In this document: in pieces, positions 47,907 through 58,849 of the stretch
Numbering within the stretch: the stretch's first letter is position 1
Layout of the letters: every line of letters starts with the position of its first letter
Assembly: GCA_963969595.1 (NCBI GenBank)
Contig: OZ018418.1
Location: 315,001-379,000 of the forward strand
Source: Neckera pumila
Taxonomy: Eukaryota > Streptophyta > Bryopsida > Hypnales > Neckeraceae
DNA length: 64,000 bases
Direction: 5' to 3'
Made by a program: the position numbers and the translations under genes
The notes under the pieces: generated by a model
The model's input: the letters and a program-made list of their open reading frames with translations, nothing else
Database searches by the model: none
Told to the model about the DNA's origin: nothing

Positions 47907-47973
47907 GGGCCCGCAAAAGTATGCTCACTGCTCTGTGTTCTATGCTCACAGTACGCAAAATAGCATCGTCCAT
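47907..47973 (-). repeat. Right terminal inverted repeat of the Mutator-like element
   Basis: Reading inward it gives ATGGACGATGCTATTTTGCG, with the core identical to the left end. Confidence 0.75.
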
Positions 47974-47982
47974 CACAGGAAG
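47974..47982. repeat. Target-site duplication, right copy
   Basis: CACAGGAAG, matching the left copy at 34,780-34,788 in eight of nine bases. Confidence 0.8.
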
Positions 47983-49134
47983 CCCTTTTTCCTCAAAGTT
48001 CTTGAGGACCAACTGTTTTCACGTTAATAACACGCTGCTTATTGACGACTCCTCCGAGAAGAGTATGTGTAATGAAACGAATAGTGCGATTTTTTGGAGA
48101 TCATGGACTCACAGTCAACCAAATGATGACTTTCTTATGGGGTCTCTCGCACCATGGCTTTGTTGATTGCACAAGGATTGTAATCTGGGAAAATTACTAA
48201 ATTACGTGAACAACAATAGAATAGGATATGACCCTCTTCCTTCGAATTTGCAGACGCATTCCTATATTCTACAGGGCATGTGGGAGTCTGCAAAGAAGAT
48301 GGAGACGCGATTTCAGCTTCGGGGGATAGATTACGTCATTGACTACGGGAATTGTAGTCCATATTGTAGCATGCATTGAGCACTTGGGGCATTGGATAGG
48401 CAGTTAGTTTCTGTAGATATGCTTTGCTCCTTTCTTTGATCCTAAGATTCTATGTTTCCTTGCGCCAGATTTTTCATCACTGTAAATGTCTTGGATCTGT
48501 ATTATATAATTTTGAGGCGCCAAATTGATACTTTGTGCTTCTCTTGTTCCTACGCGGCTTCTTCTGTAGTTCTGGATGCTCAAGTGGAGGATAACTTGAT
48601 TGTTGCACTTGGATTTGATTCCTGTTTCAGGTTGGAGGATCTTGTCTGGACTTGCATCTGATGAGGAGTCTACGTTCTGGCTTAGAGGTTTCACTCTCGA
48701 GGTTGTCAAGTCCGGCTGGGGGGAGCTGATTGCCGTCTCCTTTTTTGAGACCTTACATGATGTGCTCTGCTACAGATGCGGCATCAGCGGCTATAGATTA
48801 TTCCAAAGGCAATGTGGAGGAAGGTGTAGTCGACAGCCCTCCTAGTCGATGTCTTGTGAAGACACCTATTTGCTCACCGTCCCCGTTGAAGCGGATGACA
48901 TCACCACCTGGACGTCAGCATTTATATTTGTCATCTACCCGGACGAAGGCCAAACCGCATAGGAAGCTGTATGCGGACCTAAACCGAGTGGATTCTACAC
49001 TTGCAAATGAAAGTAGAATGACCGGACCGGATTCGTTTACGGATGCCAAACTACCTCGTCCCGAGGATAATGGATTTGTCCGCTCGTTGTCTCTTAGAAG
49101 CGGGTCTCAAGACACAGGTGTCACCTTTTATTGA
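47983..49134 (+). pseudogene. FCP1/NIF-like HAD-fold gene, C-terminal half
   Basis: The reading frame from 34,788 continues here as PFFLKVLEDQLF, then after a one-base shift as NNTLLIDDSSEKSMCNE, PNDDFLMGSLAPWL and YVNNNRIGYDPLPS. This matches the end of the FCP1/SCP catalytic domain, where the Lys, the DD(N)SP motif and the W...L..LI.FL region occur in this order. One in-frame TGA lies near 48,160. Downstream, acceptor-bounded sequence near 48,632-49,134 encodes a Ser/Pro/Lys-rich tail ending RSLSLRSGSQDTGVTFY and is probably the last exon(s). Together with the N-terminal half this is one gene interrupted by the Mutator-like element. Confidence 0.65.
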
Positions 49135-49218
49135 CGTAGCATTTTACGTGACAGTTGGCGGCCGGCCAACTCTTACCAATTTGGAAATGGGTATGTATAC
49201 ATAAACAATATCAGTAGG

Positions 49219-49440
49219 ATGCAGGGAAAGATGCCTCCTCGACCATCGAAATCTCTTTCCAACTTCGAGATTCCTCAAAGCATATGGATGCTAAAAATGA
49301 AGGAGAGTAAGTCAATGTCTTTGGGGGCATGCGGAGAGTTTCTCAGTGGAAGTGGGCCTTTCAGGCATTCTCGACGCAAGGATATTTTGAGAGGAAGAGC
49401 AAAGGTGAAGGAAATGGAAGAAGCAAAGACAACTTTGTAA
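49219..49440 (+). CDS. Short basic open frame, unknown
   Basis: 73 codons, Lys/Arg/Ser-rich with no domain recognised. It could be a further exon of the FCP1-like gene or chance. It starts 85 bp after the tail stop at 49,134. Confidence 0.2.
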   Translation: MQGKMPPRPSKSLSNFEIPQSIWMLKMKESKSMSLGACGEFLSGSGPFRHSRRKDILRGRAKVKEMEEAKTTL

Positions 49441-49898
49441 AGCTTAGGCCATGGTTAGGTAGTTTGCATGTGTGAAGGAGATCTTGTGATCACTATGAAA
49501 TAGATTAGTTACTATTTTTAGTGGAATTAGGATTCTTGTAAATAGATATTTACATAAAATTATAATATGTGTATCAAGGTAGGCTTCTCCGTTGTATAGA
49601 AGTAAAAATTTCAAGTGAATTCCTACTCTTTTATGTAAATTTCTCTTTTTGGTATAATGCAACATACTTCTTGGCCTCTATAGCGGATGTGCAATTCTCA
49701 TTCTATATTTACCTAGTGTGGTTGTCTTTGAGTATTGTATGTCTTTTGCAAATCAAGCTTTAAAAAATTCAATTTGTAACATAGGTTTGTCTTAATTTAT
49801 CCTTGCCTTCAACTATCCTTGAAATGTAGGCCTCCAAAAGTGGGGTACGGATGTCTCAGTTTGTGCATTCTATCTCATTTTAATGAATATTGCCTTTT
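49441..49898. other. AT-rich non-coding interval
   Basis: Nothing recognised. Confidence 0.5.
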
Positions 49899-50030
49899 TT
49901 GTACCCGAGGTCACACCTTAGACGAGGTCGCCCTTCAAGCGCAATCGCTCAACACTCGAGGTAGCCATTGTCCGTTTTTGCAAAGGTGTAGAAACTCTTT
50001 TGCACTCGAGGTTGCCTACCCGTGGTCGGC
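49899..50030 (+). repeat. ACCCGAGGTCGCC-type motif cluster, block 3
   Basis: ACCCGAGGTCACACC, ACGAGGTCGCCC, CTCGAGGTAGCC and CTCGAGGTTGCC in plus orientation. It resembles the end of block 1 but here precedes block 3. Confidence 0.7.
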
Positions 50031-50039
50031 ATACCTTAC

Positions 50040-51550
50040 TTGTTTACAGAAAATTCAGGAGACCAACCCTTTCAAGATTTCTGCGTTTCTTAGAACACCG
50101 TGAAGTGATCTTGCATTAAATGTGGCATGTGAGTTAATAGTGAATTAGGATTGAGTGCACTTATAAAGGAATCCAATGCCAACCTAAACCCTATGAATTT
50201 TATACCCTAAACATTTACAAGGAAAAAAAAATGGGAAGGGGATTTGTACTTTCTTCTAAACATTTATATGAAAAAAAAATGGGAAGGGACTTTGTACTTT
50301 CTCCTCCACGAAAGCACAACACTTGAATTTGAAATGTCCTTCCTAAATTAAACCATGATGTCCTTCTCAAATTAAACCATGCTATCTTTCATGTTAGTGT
50401 GAAGTAACAAAATTTAAATCTTGATGGCTTGATTTTAGTTTGAAGTAGCAAAATTTAAATCTTGATGGCTTGATTTTAGTTTGAAGTAGCAAAATTGAAG
50501 TAATGGTGGCTTGGTTTTAGTTTGAAGTAGTCTAATTTTAATTATGGTAGCTTGATTTTAGTTTGAAGTAGCAAAATTTAAATCATGGTGGCTTGGTTTT
50601 AGTTTGAAGTAGTCTAATCTAAATCATGGTGAATTGATTTTAGTTTGAATTAGTCTAATTTGATTCATGGTGGCTTCCTTTTAGTTTGAAGTAGCAAACT
50701 TTAAATCATGGTGGCTTGGTTTTAGTTTGAAGTAGTCTAATCTAAATCATGGTGAATTGATTTTAGTTTGAATTAGTCTAATTTGATTCATGGTGGCTTC
50801 CTTTTAGTTTGAAGTAGCAAACTTTAAATCATGGTGGATTGATTTAATTTTGAAGTAGTCTAATTTAAATTTTGGTGGCTTGGTTTTAGTTTGGAGTAGC
50901 AAAATTAAATCAAGGTGGCTTCCTTTTAGTTTGAAGTAACAAATTTTAAATCATGGTGGCTTGGTTTTAATTTGAAGTAGTCAAATTTTAATTATAGTAG
51001 CTTGGTTTTAGTTTGAAGTACGAAATTAAAGCATGATGGCTTGGTTTTAGTTTATACTAGTATAATTTGAATCATGGTGGCTTGGTTTTAGTTTGAAGTA
51101 GCAAAATTTATATCATAGTGGCTTGGTTTTAGTTTGAGTGGGTATAATTTAAATTATGGTGGCTTGATTCTAGTTTGAAGTAGCAAAATTTAAATCATAG
51201 TGGATTGGTTTTAGTTTGAAGTAGTCTAATTTAAATTGTGGTGGCTTAGTTTTAGTTTGAAGCAGGAAAATTTAAGTAATGGGGCGTGAATTTAGTTTGA
51301 AGTACCAAAAGTAAATTATAGTGGCTTCTTTTTAGTTTGAAGTAGCAAAATTTATTCATCGTGACTTGCTTGTGGTTTGAGGTAACAAAAAATAAATCAT
51401 GGTAGCTTGGTTTTAGTTTGAAGTAACAAAAATTAAATCATGGTGGCTTGGTTATAGTTTGAAGTAACAAAATTTAAATCATGGTGGCTTGGTTATAGTT
51501 TGAAGTAACAAAATTTAAATCATGGTGGCTTGGTTATAGTTTGAAGGCAA
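50040..51550. repeat. Composite repeat block, copy 3, with 41-bp array
   Basis: The head (TTTCTGCGTTTCTTAGA, GTGATCTTGCATTAAATGTG, GCACTTATAAAGGAATCC) matches block 1. The 41-bp array (50,340-51,545) has about 29 units and contains larger duplications: about 120 bp around 50,580-50,700 recurs at 50,700-50,820. The SINE-bearing tail is missing, so this copy is truncated. Confidence 0.8.
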
Positions 51551-52785
51551 TACTTTGATGAAACAATTTTGAAATTGATGATAATGACTTTCGTAATTTA
51601 AAAGAAGAAAATGAAAGCTCGACAATGTTTTAATAGAAGGTGTAGAAGAAATGGATTTGTTTAAAATGACACAAGCATTGTATGCCGACTACAATACCAA
51701 ATTTGGATGTGAATAAAAAATCAAAATTACATAAAATACAGCCCAATATCAATTTATAGAAGTCAATTTTATATTTACCAAAATTTTGAACTGCACGTTT
51801 GTTATCATTTATCAAAGATTTAATTGCTTAAGGCATATAGTCTTTTTGGGAGAGAAGTGTGATATCCTACACGGACGTGTTGTCTCCATGTTTGCCATGA
51901 GTTATTGGAACTCTTCTTGAAGAAAGTAAAATTGATTTATTTTTGGGGCCTTTTGGGGGGTGCAATTGGTGCAAAAGAACAAAATGCATGCCCAAAAATG
52001 CTCAAAAAACAAGAGAAGAGGCAAACAAAGTACAAATCTATGTTCAAATAATTTTTTTCTTTCAATATATATTTTCCTCATACATTATATGTTTCTTTAC
52101 ATAGAAAGCTTTGATTTATTTTGTTTGGATTTGTTTTTAGGAAGTTATGGAGAATCTTACTTGTTGATCCATTAGAGCATGTTCTTGAAAAATTAACATA
52201 CATAATTCATTAATGGTTGCAGTTTTTTAAACAATTCTTCAAATATTTTCACGTGGTTTACTTTTCTTGCTAGACATATCACATCATTCACATTACTGCA
52301 ATTTAATTCCATCTTAGAATTACTAATACCTTAGATTTTCCTTCTATGTTGTATGTAATTCTACTGCATCCCTGAATGCCGCAGGCACCCTAATGTGGTG
52401 TTGAATAAAGATAGAAGTCAAAAAGAGCCTAATGAAATTGCAATTTTTATTAGTTTACATTTCTAAAAGACTTTTTCTTAAGTTCAGTTGTAGCCTGAAC
52501 AATTTTATATTGGAAATGAATGATTCCGATTTCTCTTTTCAAGATTTGGTGCCAAGTTATCCATTGCCATATTGACTTTTTGTATTATTAAGGGCTTCTG
52601 CAAATGAGCCTTAAAGAAACCCAAAATCTTAGAGGAAGAATCACACTAGAAATTCATCTTCAAAAAGTATATAATACATTTTTGAGAAGTCAAAAATTAA
52701 CTGGGGCTATATTTGTTAGGCTTGTCAATCTCATATTTTTTTGGTCTTCAATTTTTTAGATTCAATATGCAAAAGGAGAAGTCAG
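51551..52785. other. AT-rich non-coding interval
   Basis: No gene or repeat recognised. Confidence 0.5.
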
Positions 52786-52907
52786 AGGTTTGCATAGTTT
52801 TTATTTATATTTTTTGGAACGAATAGAGTGAACCATCGCATTCGAAAAGCCCCAGCATCTAAACTGCCAAGCCTTTACACTTGGTCAACAAAGATTTGCG
52901 TAGTTTT
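52786..52907 (-). mobile_element. tRNA-like retroposon with target-site duplication
   Basis: A 90-bp body (52,802-52,891) is flanked by AGGTTTGCATAGTTTT (52,786-52,801) and AGATTTGCGTAGTTTT (52,892-52,907), 14 of 16 identical. On the minus strand the body reads GACCAAGTGTAAAGGCTTGG, like the A-box region of tRNA-Ser/Leu (GACCGAGTGGTTAAGGC). It has GATGGTTCACTCTATTC in the place of the T arm and ends in an A-rich tail. Length, tail and flanking duplication fit a LINE-mobilised tRNA pseudogene or minimal SINE. Confidence 0.7.
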
Positions 52908-53460
52908 AACAACCAGATGATCAAAGATTATAATCTTTGAATCATTAAATGATTTTTTTTTTTTTTCTTCTGTGATCTTTTACATCAATTATATGTGTAG
53001 TTCAAATTTGTATGGTTATAATATTAAAAAATTGATTCAACATATATAAATGTTGGCTTTTGGTTCAATTTAGAGCAAATTCCAAGAGGCTCAAAACAGG
53101 CCTTGTGCAATTAAATGATAATATTTCTATGGCATTTGACAAATCAATTTTCTTTATTTTTCCTGGATTGTAGATCCTAAACTCAATCCTCTGCTACAAA
53201 GATTTAAAGCTCAAAATTCATTAGTGCACTACCCTAAAATTAAGAAGGCTCAAAGTCTATTGATGTTCTTTTACAATGTGTTTTGGAATATTTTTTTTCA
53301 ATTTAAACTGGAAACACAAATATCTTGTAGTCTCTGTTGTCTAAATTTTTGAAATTTTGTTGCACACATTGTCCTACTTGTTAGGTTTATGATTTTACAG
53401 TTATATGAGCATAAACCACTCTTTCCGCATTCTGTAATCTATACTATAGAAATTGCAGTC

Positions 53461-54394
53461 TTAACCCCTAAAGGACCAAACACCATTTTTTGGCAACATA
53501 GCAATTTTGGGCATCTCCCTAGGAATGAAAATTTCAATTTTTTTCTTTAAAATATTTTGCACAAGATGTGCCCAAGGAATAGCTTCAAGGCCCAACAACT
53601 TTCATAACTTTTGACTACATGGGTAAAGAGTTATTGCATGATATGTAATTTTCTGCGTTTGGCGGGCAATCCGGGTAGCTCAAAAAATTCATTAAAAAAC
53701 GCTTTATTGAGAAATAAAAGTTTGAAATTGTTTTAATAGATTTATATATACTTAGAAAGCTTTGAATTATTCCATTTGAATTAAAAAGTCAAAAGTTATG
53801 AGGATTCTTAGTTGGAAAGTAGTTATGGAATCTCTACTCTAAAATAAACTTTGAAGTACTTTATTAAACTCAATTTTTTGAATAAAACAAAAAAATTCGG
53901 GTATATATTGTCTATTACAACATTACAACTGTTGAAATTGGAATTTCTCAATTCCATAATTAAATTCTTGACAATTTAGTATTTTGAGTCATTCTGTACC
54001 TATTCCTACTTACTATTTTTTTCCTATATGTTGTACAATTCCAAATGATCTGAAAATTTTCAAGCATGTAGCCAACTTGCCTTGAAGAATGAATCCAAAA
54101 AGTAACCACCATTTTGGACATTTTTTCATACAAATGTGACCTTGCGAAGGGCTGCTGCCCGAATTTTTGCAGTGATTAAAAAAGGATTTTTGTGAATTCA
54201 AACGCTATTATCTTGCAATCTACATGGTGGGAAATTCTGAAATTTTTACCACATATTCTTAAACTAGTGTACTACATGATCCTATAGTTACATGTGTTCA
54301 AAACTTTTTTTTTCTAAATTTGGGTACTTGTATTAGAAGTGGCATTTTTGGAGCGGTTTTGGTGAAAACATAGTCAAAAACCCTTAGGGGTAAA
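53461..54394. mobile_element. Possible piggyBac-like non-autonomous element
   Basis: Starts TTAACCCCTAAAGGACC and ends GGGTTT-like (CCCTTAGGGGTAAA on the plus strand). The inverted ends match over about 14 bp with a C-run next to TTAA on the left and TAAA on the right. TTAA plus CCC is the piggyBac signature, but the right target is not exact and the inverted repeat is short. No transposase inside. Confidence 0.4.
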
Positions 54395-54608
54395 CTAATT
54401 ACATGCAAAAAAAAAGGCATTGGTGTTTTAGAGGTTCAGAATCCAGAGTCTTCTATCATCTCACAATTTCTGCCTAAAGCATTATATAGCCCTATTTTGA
54501 ATCATACCTTTTTTTTCCTAACAAATGGAGTTTGAATCGTACTTGGGATTTCATAGAGATAATGAACTGTAGATATGCTTCATCAGTCGATTTTTGCCGA
54601 CACCTGCG

Positions 54609-54800
54609 CACTAGAAGAAACACGTGTTTAATGTGACGAGCTTGATTTTTCTAGACATCCACAGTAGACAAAACCATGTTTTAATGTTACAGTGGATGAT
54701 ATAATTGACATCAAAACATGGTTTTGTCTATTGCGAATGTCTAGAAAAATCCGTCAAGAAATATCAAGCTTGTCATATTAAACACAAGTTTCTTCTAGTA
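54609..54800. mobile_element. CACTA-type hairpin MITE, 192 bp
   Basis: Almost the whole element is an inverted repeat: CACTAGAAGAAAC at the left matches GTTTCTTCTAGTA at the right, and the arms (about 80 bp) share GTGTTTAAT, AAGCTTGAT-like, TTTTTCTAGACAT and TAGACAAAACCATGTTTT. The right arm has about 13 extra bases. GCG flanks both sides (54,606-54,608 and 54,801-54,803), the 3-bp duplication expected for CACTA elements. It sits at the edge of the GC-rich motif cluster upstream of the hAT gene. Confidence 0.85.
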
Positions 54801-54814
54801 GCGGTCTCTCCTTT

Positions 54815-55030
54815 ATCTGAGGTCGCTGCAAGACCCGCGGTCGCCGTAGCCTAAGACCCGTGGTCGCCCATGTAGCCGCAGTTGTTCTCAATTGTAATGG
54901 ACCCGAAGGTTGCTCCAGTATACGCGCGAACGCCCTTTACTTGCAAGTGAACGAGGTTGCTGCTTCAAAGTACCCGAGGTTGTCCTATACTCAATGTTGC
55001 CCCTGCTAAACCCGATGTCGTCCCTTCTAA
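54815..55030 (+). repeat. ACCCGAGGTCGCC-type motif cluster upstream of the hAT gene
   Basis: GAGGTCGCTGC, ACCCGCGGTCGCCG, ACCCGTGGTCGCCC, ACCCGAAGGTTGC and ACCCGAGGTTG recur in plus orientation up to about 130 bp before the first ATG of the hAT frame. Relative to transcription this is the same orientation as the cluster upstream of the kinase-like gene. Confidence 0.65.
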
Positions 55031-55157
55031 ACCCGCATTTGTTGATGGGGCAACCTTGAGCACCGGAAGTCCATCAGTATAAAGCCGGGGGGCTATCTTT
55101 CTTTGACTACTTGCTCTGAAGATTAGACTCTTGATTTGAATCTTCAAAAGAGGCTTC

Positions 55158-58100
55158 TTGCAAACGTTTGTAAAGATGAGGGCATTGAGTCATTTTGGAT
55201 TTGGTGGCTCAGACATGTTAGACCGTTGTAAGAAAATGCCTAGGATTGTACATGACAAGTTTAGGGATTATCAAGGGGTTGTCCCTAAATCCATGAGCTA
55301 TAAAGAGATGTATGAAGATCTAGTTATCGGCAACGCTGATGAGTCCATTGTTCAACATGCACCAAATATTGAGGGAGAAGGCTTTGCAAATCCTAGTGGT
55401 ACAAATGAGACACCGGCCCCTACCCCTGATTCAGTTGATTCCACACCCGCGATGGTCTAGAGAAGGACTAATCGGCCAACCCTTTCCCGTCAACGAAGTA
55501 TGGATGAGGCGTTACAAGTAGGCTTGAGGTAGAAGTTGGATAAAATGTGGGCTTCCTTCTTTTATGAGGCCAACATTGCATTCAATGTCATGCGAGACCC
55601 CGCCTTTGTAAACGTAGTGAAGGAAATAGCTGCAGCTGGATTTGTGTACCATTCGCCCTCGTACAACACAGTGCAAATGAAGATGATAGATGTAAAAAAA
55701 AAAGTCGTTAAGAAGATGGTCTCTGAGAGGACTACGAACTCAATCAACCAATACGGGGTGACTTTTTGTTTGGATGGTTGGTCGGATACCAATGTCCGTC
55801 CATTGTTGAACATGATGCTCGTCTGTCCTGCCGGAGATGTCTTTTTGGGATCGATCAATAGCACTGGAGACAGAAAAGACATGGCTTATACGACGGAGAA
55901 GATGGGAAATTACATAGACGAGGTGGGCCCTTTGATCATTGTCCAACTATGTACGGACAATGCCGCAGTAATGACTGGGGCCATGACAAGCTTGGAAGAA
56001 TAGTACCCTCACTTGTATAGACAAAGGTATGCTGCACACATTCTGGACTTACTTTTGGAAGACTAGGGAAAGTCTCAATCGATGAAAGATTTGGTACAGG
56101 AGTGTAGGGAAATTGTGAAGTACATCAAGAAGTATCAACACACATTGGTTCTTTTTTGGAAGTGGTCACCCAGCAAAGTCTTACAACTTCCTTCTGAAAC
56201 ACGCTTCGCCACCAACTTCCTCATGATAGACTGATTGGTGGATTGCAAGCAAGCATTGCACTCTATGATTACTGATGACAACTACATGCAGTTTGAGTTC
56301 AGTTTGGTGAGGAGGAAAAATGGACGCATACTTCAAGCCTGAGCGAGACAGATCCGTCACAACTTTCATTTGGAGGCGTTCTAGGTAAAATGTGAGAACT
56401 TCTTGCATATGGTAGAGCCCGTACTTCTTGCTCTTTGTCATTTTGATGGAAAAATTCCGGCCATGCCCCGAGCTTGGATAATAATGAAGGAATTGAAAAC
56501 CCACGTGTATAGTTTGAGGCAAGCGCCATTTTGGTTGGTTCCAGTGTTGGCAGACAGATACGAGAAGCAATTTGACGCCAATTGGAAGTTGATGCATACA
56601 GGCCTGCACTATGCAGGGGCACTCCTAAATCCATTTCCAGCAGATGTCCCAGAAGTTCTTGCCAATGGCTAAGCCAAGCAAGCCTTGAATCAAATCATAC
56701 GGAAAATGAGTCAGTCTTTAAGAGTGTCAGCATTAGAAGCAATGATGGAGTTGACGCAAATTGAAGAGAAACAGGGCCTTTTGAACCCTTATTGGAGGCT
56801 TCTGATGTCAATGAATGTAACTTGCTGCCTCATTAGTGGTGAAATTGAGTGGGTGGCAATGCTCTTCCAAAGATAGCAAAGAGAATTCTAGGTTTGATGT
56901 GCTCAGCGTCTTCATGTGAAAGGAATTGAAGTATGTATTCGTTTGTGCATAACAAAGTGCGGAACCGCCTGAGTACATCCAAGGCAAAGACATTGGTGTA
57001 TATCTACGCGAACTGCAAATTTGAACGCCAAAAACGTAGGTACAATCCACCCCTTTTCTACGAGCAGCTCTTTTTAGATGCGGATGACGCTTCAGACCAC
57101 AAGGAGCAATTGCCTTCCGGAGACAAAGAGGAGGTGGTTTCCAATTTCATGCAAGCAAACGAGAACCGTAGGGACGAAGAGGAGCGCATGCGCGACAGTG
57201 AATGGGCTGCAATGATCCCTCCTCAACATAGTCCCCCTAGATAACGTCGATTTTTTGCAAACACGTTTGTGGATGGCAATAATGAGGACAGTGCTGTTGA
57301 GGAAGAGGTCCTACGTTCTCTAGAACAAGTGCGCGTCCATGCATGGCATGAAGATACGAAAAATAATACTCCGCCATTGAGGGAAAGAAGTCCTGACAAC
57401 AACAACGGTGACGTATATATTCCAATGCCAAATTTAGAGCCACATGCAAGATCACCGGTACCAACTCAATTGCCTTTGAGAATGCCAATGAATCCCTGCA
57501 GTGCTGCAGAAGGTATAGTGAGAAGCGAGCGTCAAGAACAGCAAACTACTGTTGATGAGGTCGAACATGAGAGAATTGCAAATCCTGTAGTATTCAACGC
57601 AACGGCAACTCAAATGTCTGAAATTGACAAGTTCGATGACAATGCGCCATTGGGAAGTCTTTTGCCCATTAACTGTAACGTAGTCTTGAATCAAGGAAGA
57701 GGCACAAACTTGCCTATAGCTAGGAGGTCTGCACCAAGTTCACCAACCCCACCAGCACGGCTACGGGGGCATCAAGGTGCACTAGCAAGCATTGATGAAG
57801 AAGTCTGTGGCTTAGCGTCGCAACCCACTCAACCGTCATCGGTGTCGGGTCCTCGAGATTCGTCATTGGAAGTGCGTAGACACAGGACTGACAAGGATAG
57901 AGGCAAAAAGCGTACTAGGAAACTTGAGGAGAAGATACGCAAAAATCATAAACGCGCCAACCAAGTTGTCTAGCAATATAGCATGGGTGCGAGATGTTCC
58001 ACCCAAAATGTTGGACAATCAAGCAAAGAAGGACAACACCCCACACCCAACAGTAATGGACTCACCGATGTGAACAGGCTCAGAAAACGATTGGTGCAAA

Positions 58101-58303
58101 CAAAAGGCACAGTTGGCGTGGATATTGAAGTACGGAATCTGAACTCTGAGGTAGAACGTGAAGTACAAAACATACCAGTACCTTGAGAAAATGACAAGAA
58201 CGAGAGCTCCGGCGACAACAGCAGTAGTAGAGAGTTGCATGAAGATACAGACCCTGATGCTGATGAAGTGCCAAGCGATTCAACTTTCACACTCGAGGAC
58301 TAG
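55158..58303 (+). pseudogene. hAT-family transposase (DUF659-type), decayed
   Basis: One frame runs from 55,158 to about 56,875 with in-frame stops (55,458, 55,530, 56,001, 56,065, 56,232, 56,340, 56,670). A shifted frame then covers 56,933-57,242, and further frames run to 58,303. The N terminus resembles the last part of a BED finger (RALSHFGFGG then CKKMP); the upstream finger Cys residues are not seen. GVTFCLDGWSDTNVRPLLNM and GPLIIVQLCTDNAAVM are the DUF659 hallmarks with the first catalytic Asp residues. RYAAHILDLLLED follows. VRNRLSTSKAKTLVYIYANC is the C-terminal hAT dimerisation region. The last 300 codons are a disordered, basic tail. Target duplications for the whole element were not located. 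It lies between two motif clusters. Confidence 0.85.
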
Positions 58304-58849
58304 ATGTGCATACAATGTAGTACTGTCATAAGGATTTAGCATAAATGTTATGTATTGAAGTTTTGCATGTTGAAGTTCCTTGCTTAATAGCTTATTTGTG
58401 AGTATTTTCTAAGTGCCTCAACAGGCATGTTAGACAATTATAGTGAGACATACATAAATATGTTTTGAATTGTTTTTGTTGTTTTTATCTTCGGTGGTTT
58501 GATGATGATCAAAGCCTAATTATAGAAGTTCAATGCTAGTACAACTTCAATTGGAGTTTTCTTCACACCAATGTATGTGAGCTACTGCTAATATACAAAG
58601 ATTATTATTGATATTATTCTTGTGGACTCATATTGGATTATGTGTTTGAATTGGAGAGGGAGATTTTAACTTCAAAAATTTCCAAGATATACTATAGAAA
58701 TTGTAAACTATAGAAGTTCTTAAAAACAAAATGTATTTTGCGAAATTGTACCCCCATTGCCCTCGTGGATACAACCATGGTCGCTCTTGGACTTGCAGTT
58801 GCCTACAAAAATGTTAGCCGCGATTGCTTTGTAATCCGACGTCGCCCCT
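58304..58849. other. 3' flank of the hAT gene
   Basis: AT-rich, nothing recognised. Confidence 0.5.

Larger units (their letters stand above)
34789..47973. mobile_element. Mutator-like element of 13,185 bp carrying a ParB/methyltransferase-like gene
   Basis: The boundaries rest on three agreeing facts. First, a 9-bp duplication flanks it (TACAGGAAG / CACAGGAAG). Second, the ends are inverted: GCTATTTTGCGT at 34,795 is matched perfectly by the inverted right end, and similarity (about 65%) continues over roughly 60 bp, including GAGCATA and TTTGCG. Third, joining the flanks restores the open frame of the FCP1-like gene (PDNYRK then PFFLKVLEDQLF). Inside are a MULE-type transposase with a SWIM zinc finger (minus, 35,660-39,391) and the divergent ParB/methyltransferase-like gene D (plus, 40,267-46,722). 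Both genes carry stops, so this copy is dead. Several minisatellites and palindromes are inside. Confidence 0.85.

Noticed and set aside
47840..47972. Additional FCP1-like exon just before 47,974
   Set aside because: This stretch is the right terminal region of the Mutator-like element and matches its left end inverted.
34336..48379. Two independent FCP1-like fragments
   Set aside because: The halves meet at the same codon, share a 9-bp duplication, and the DNA between them has inverted ends. One interrupted gene explains all three facts.
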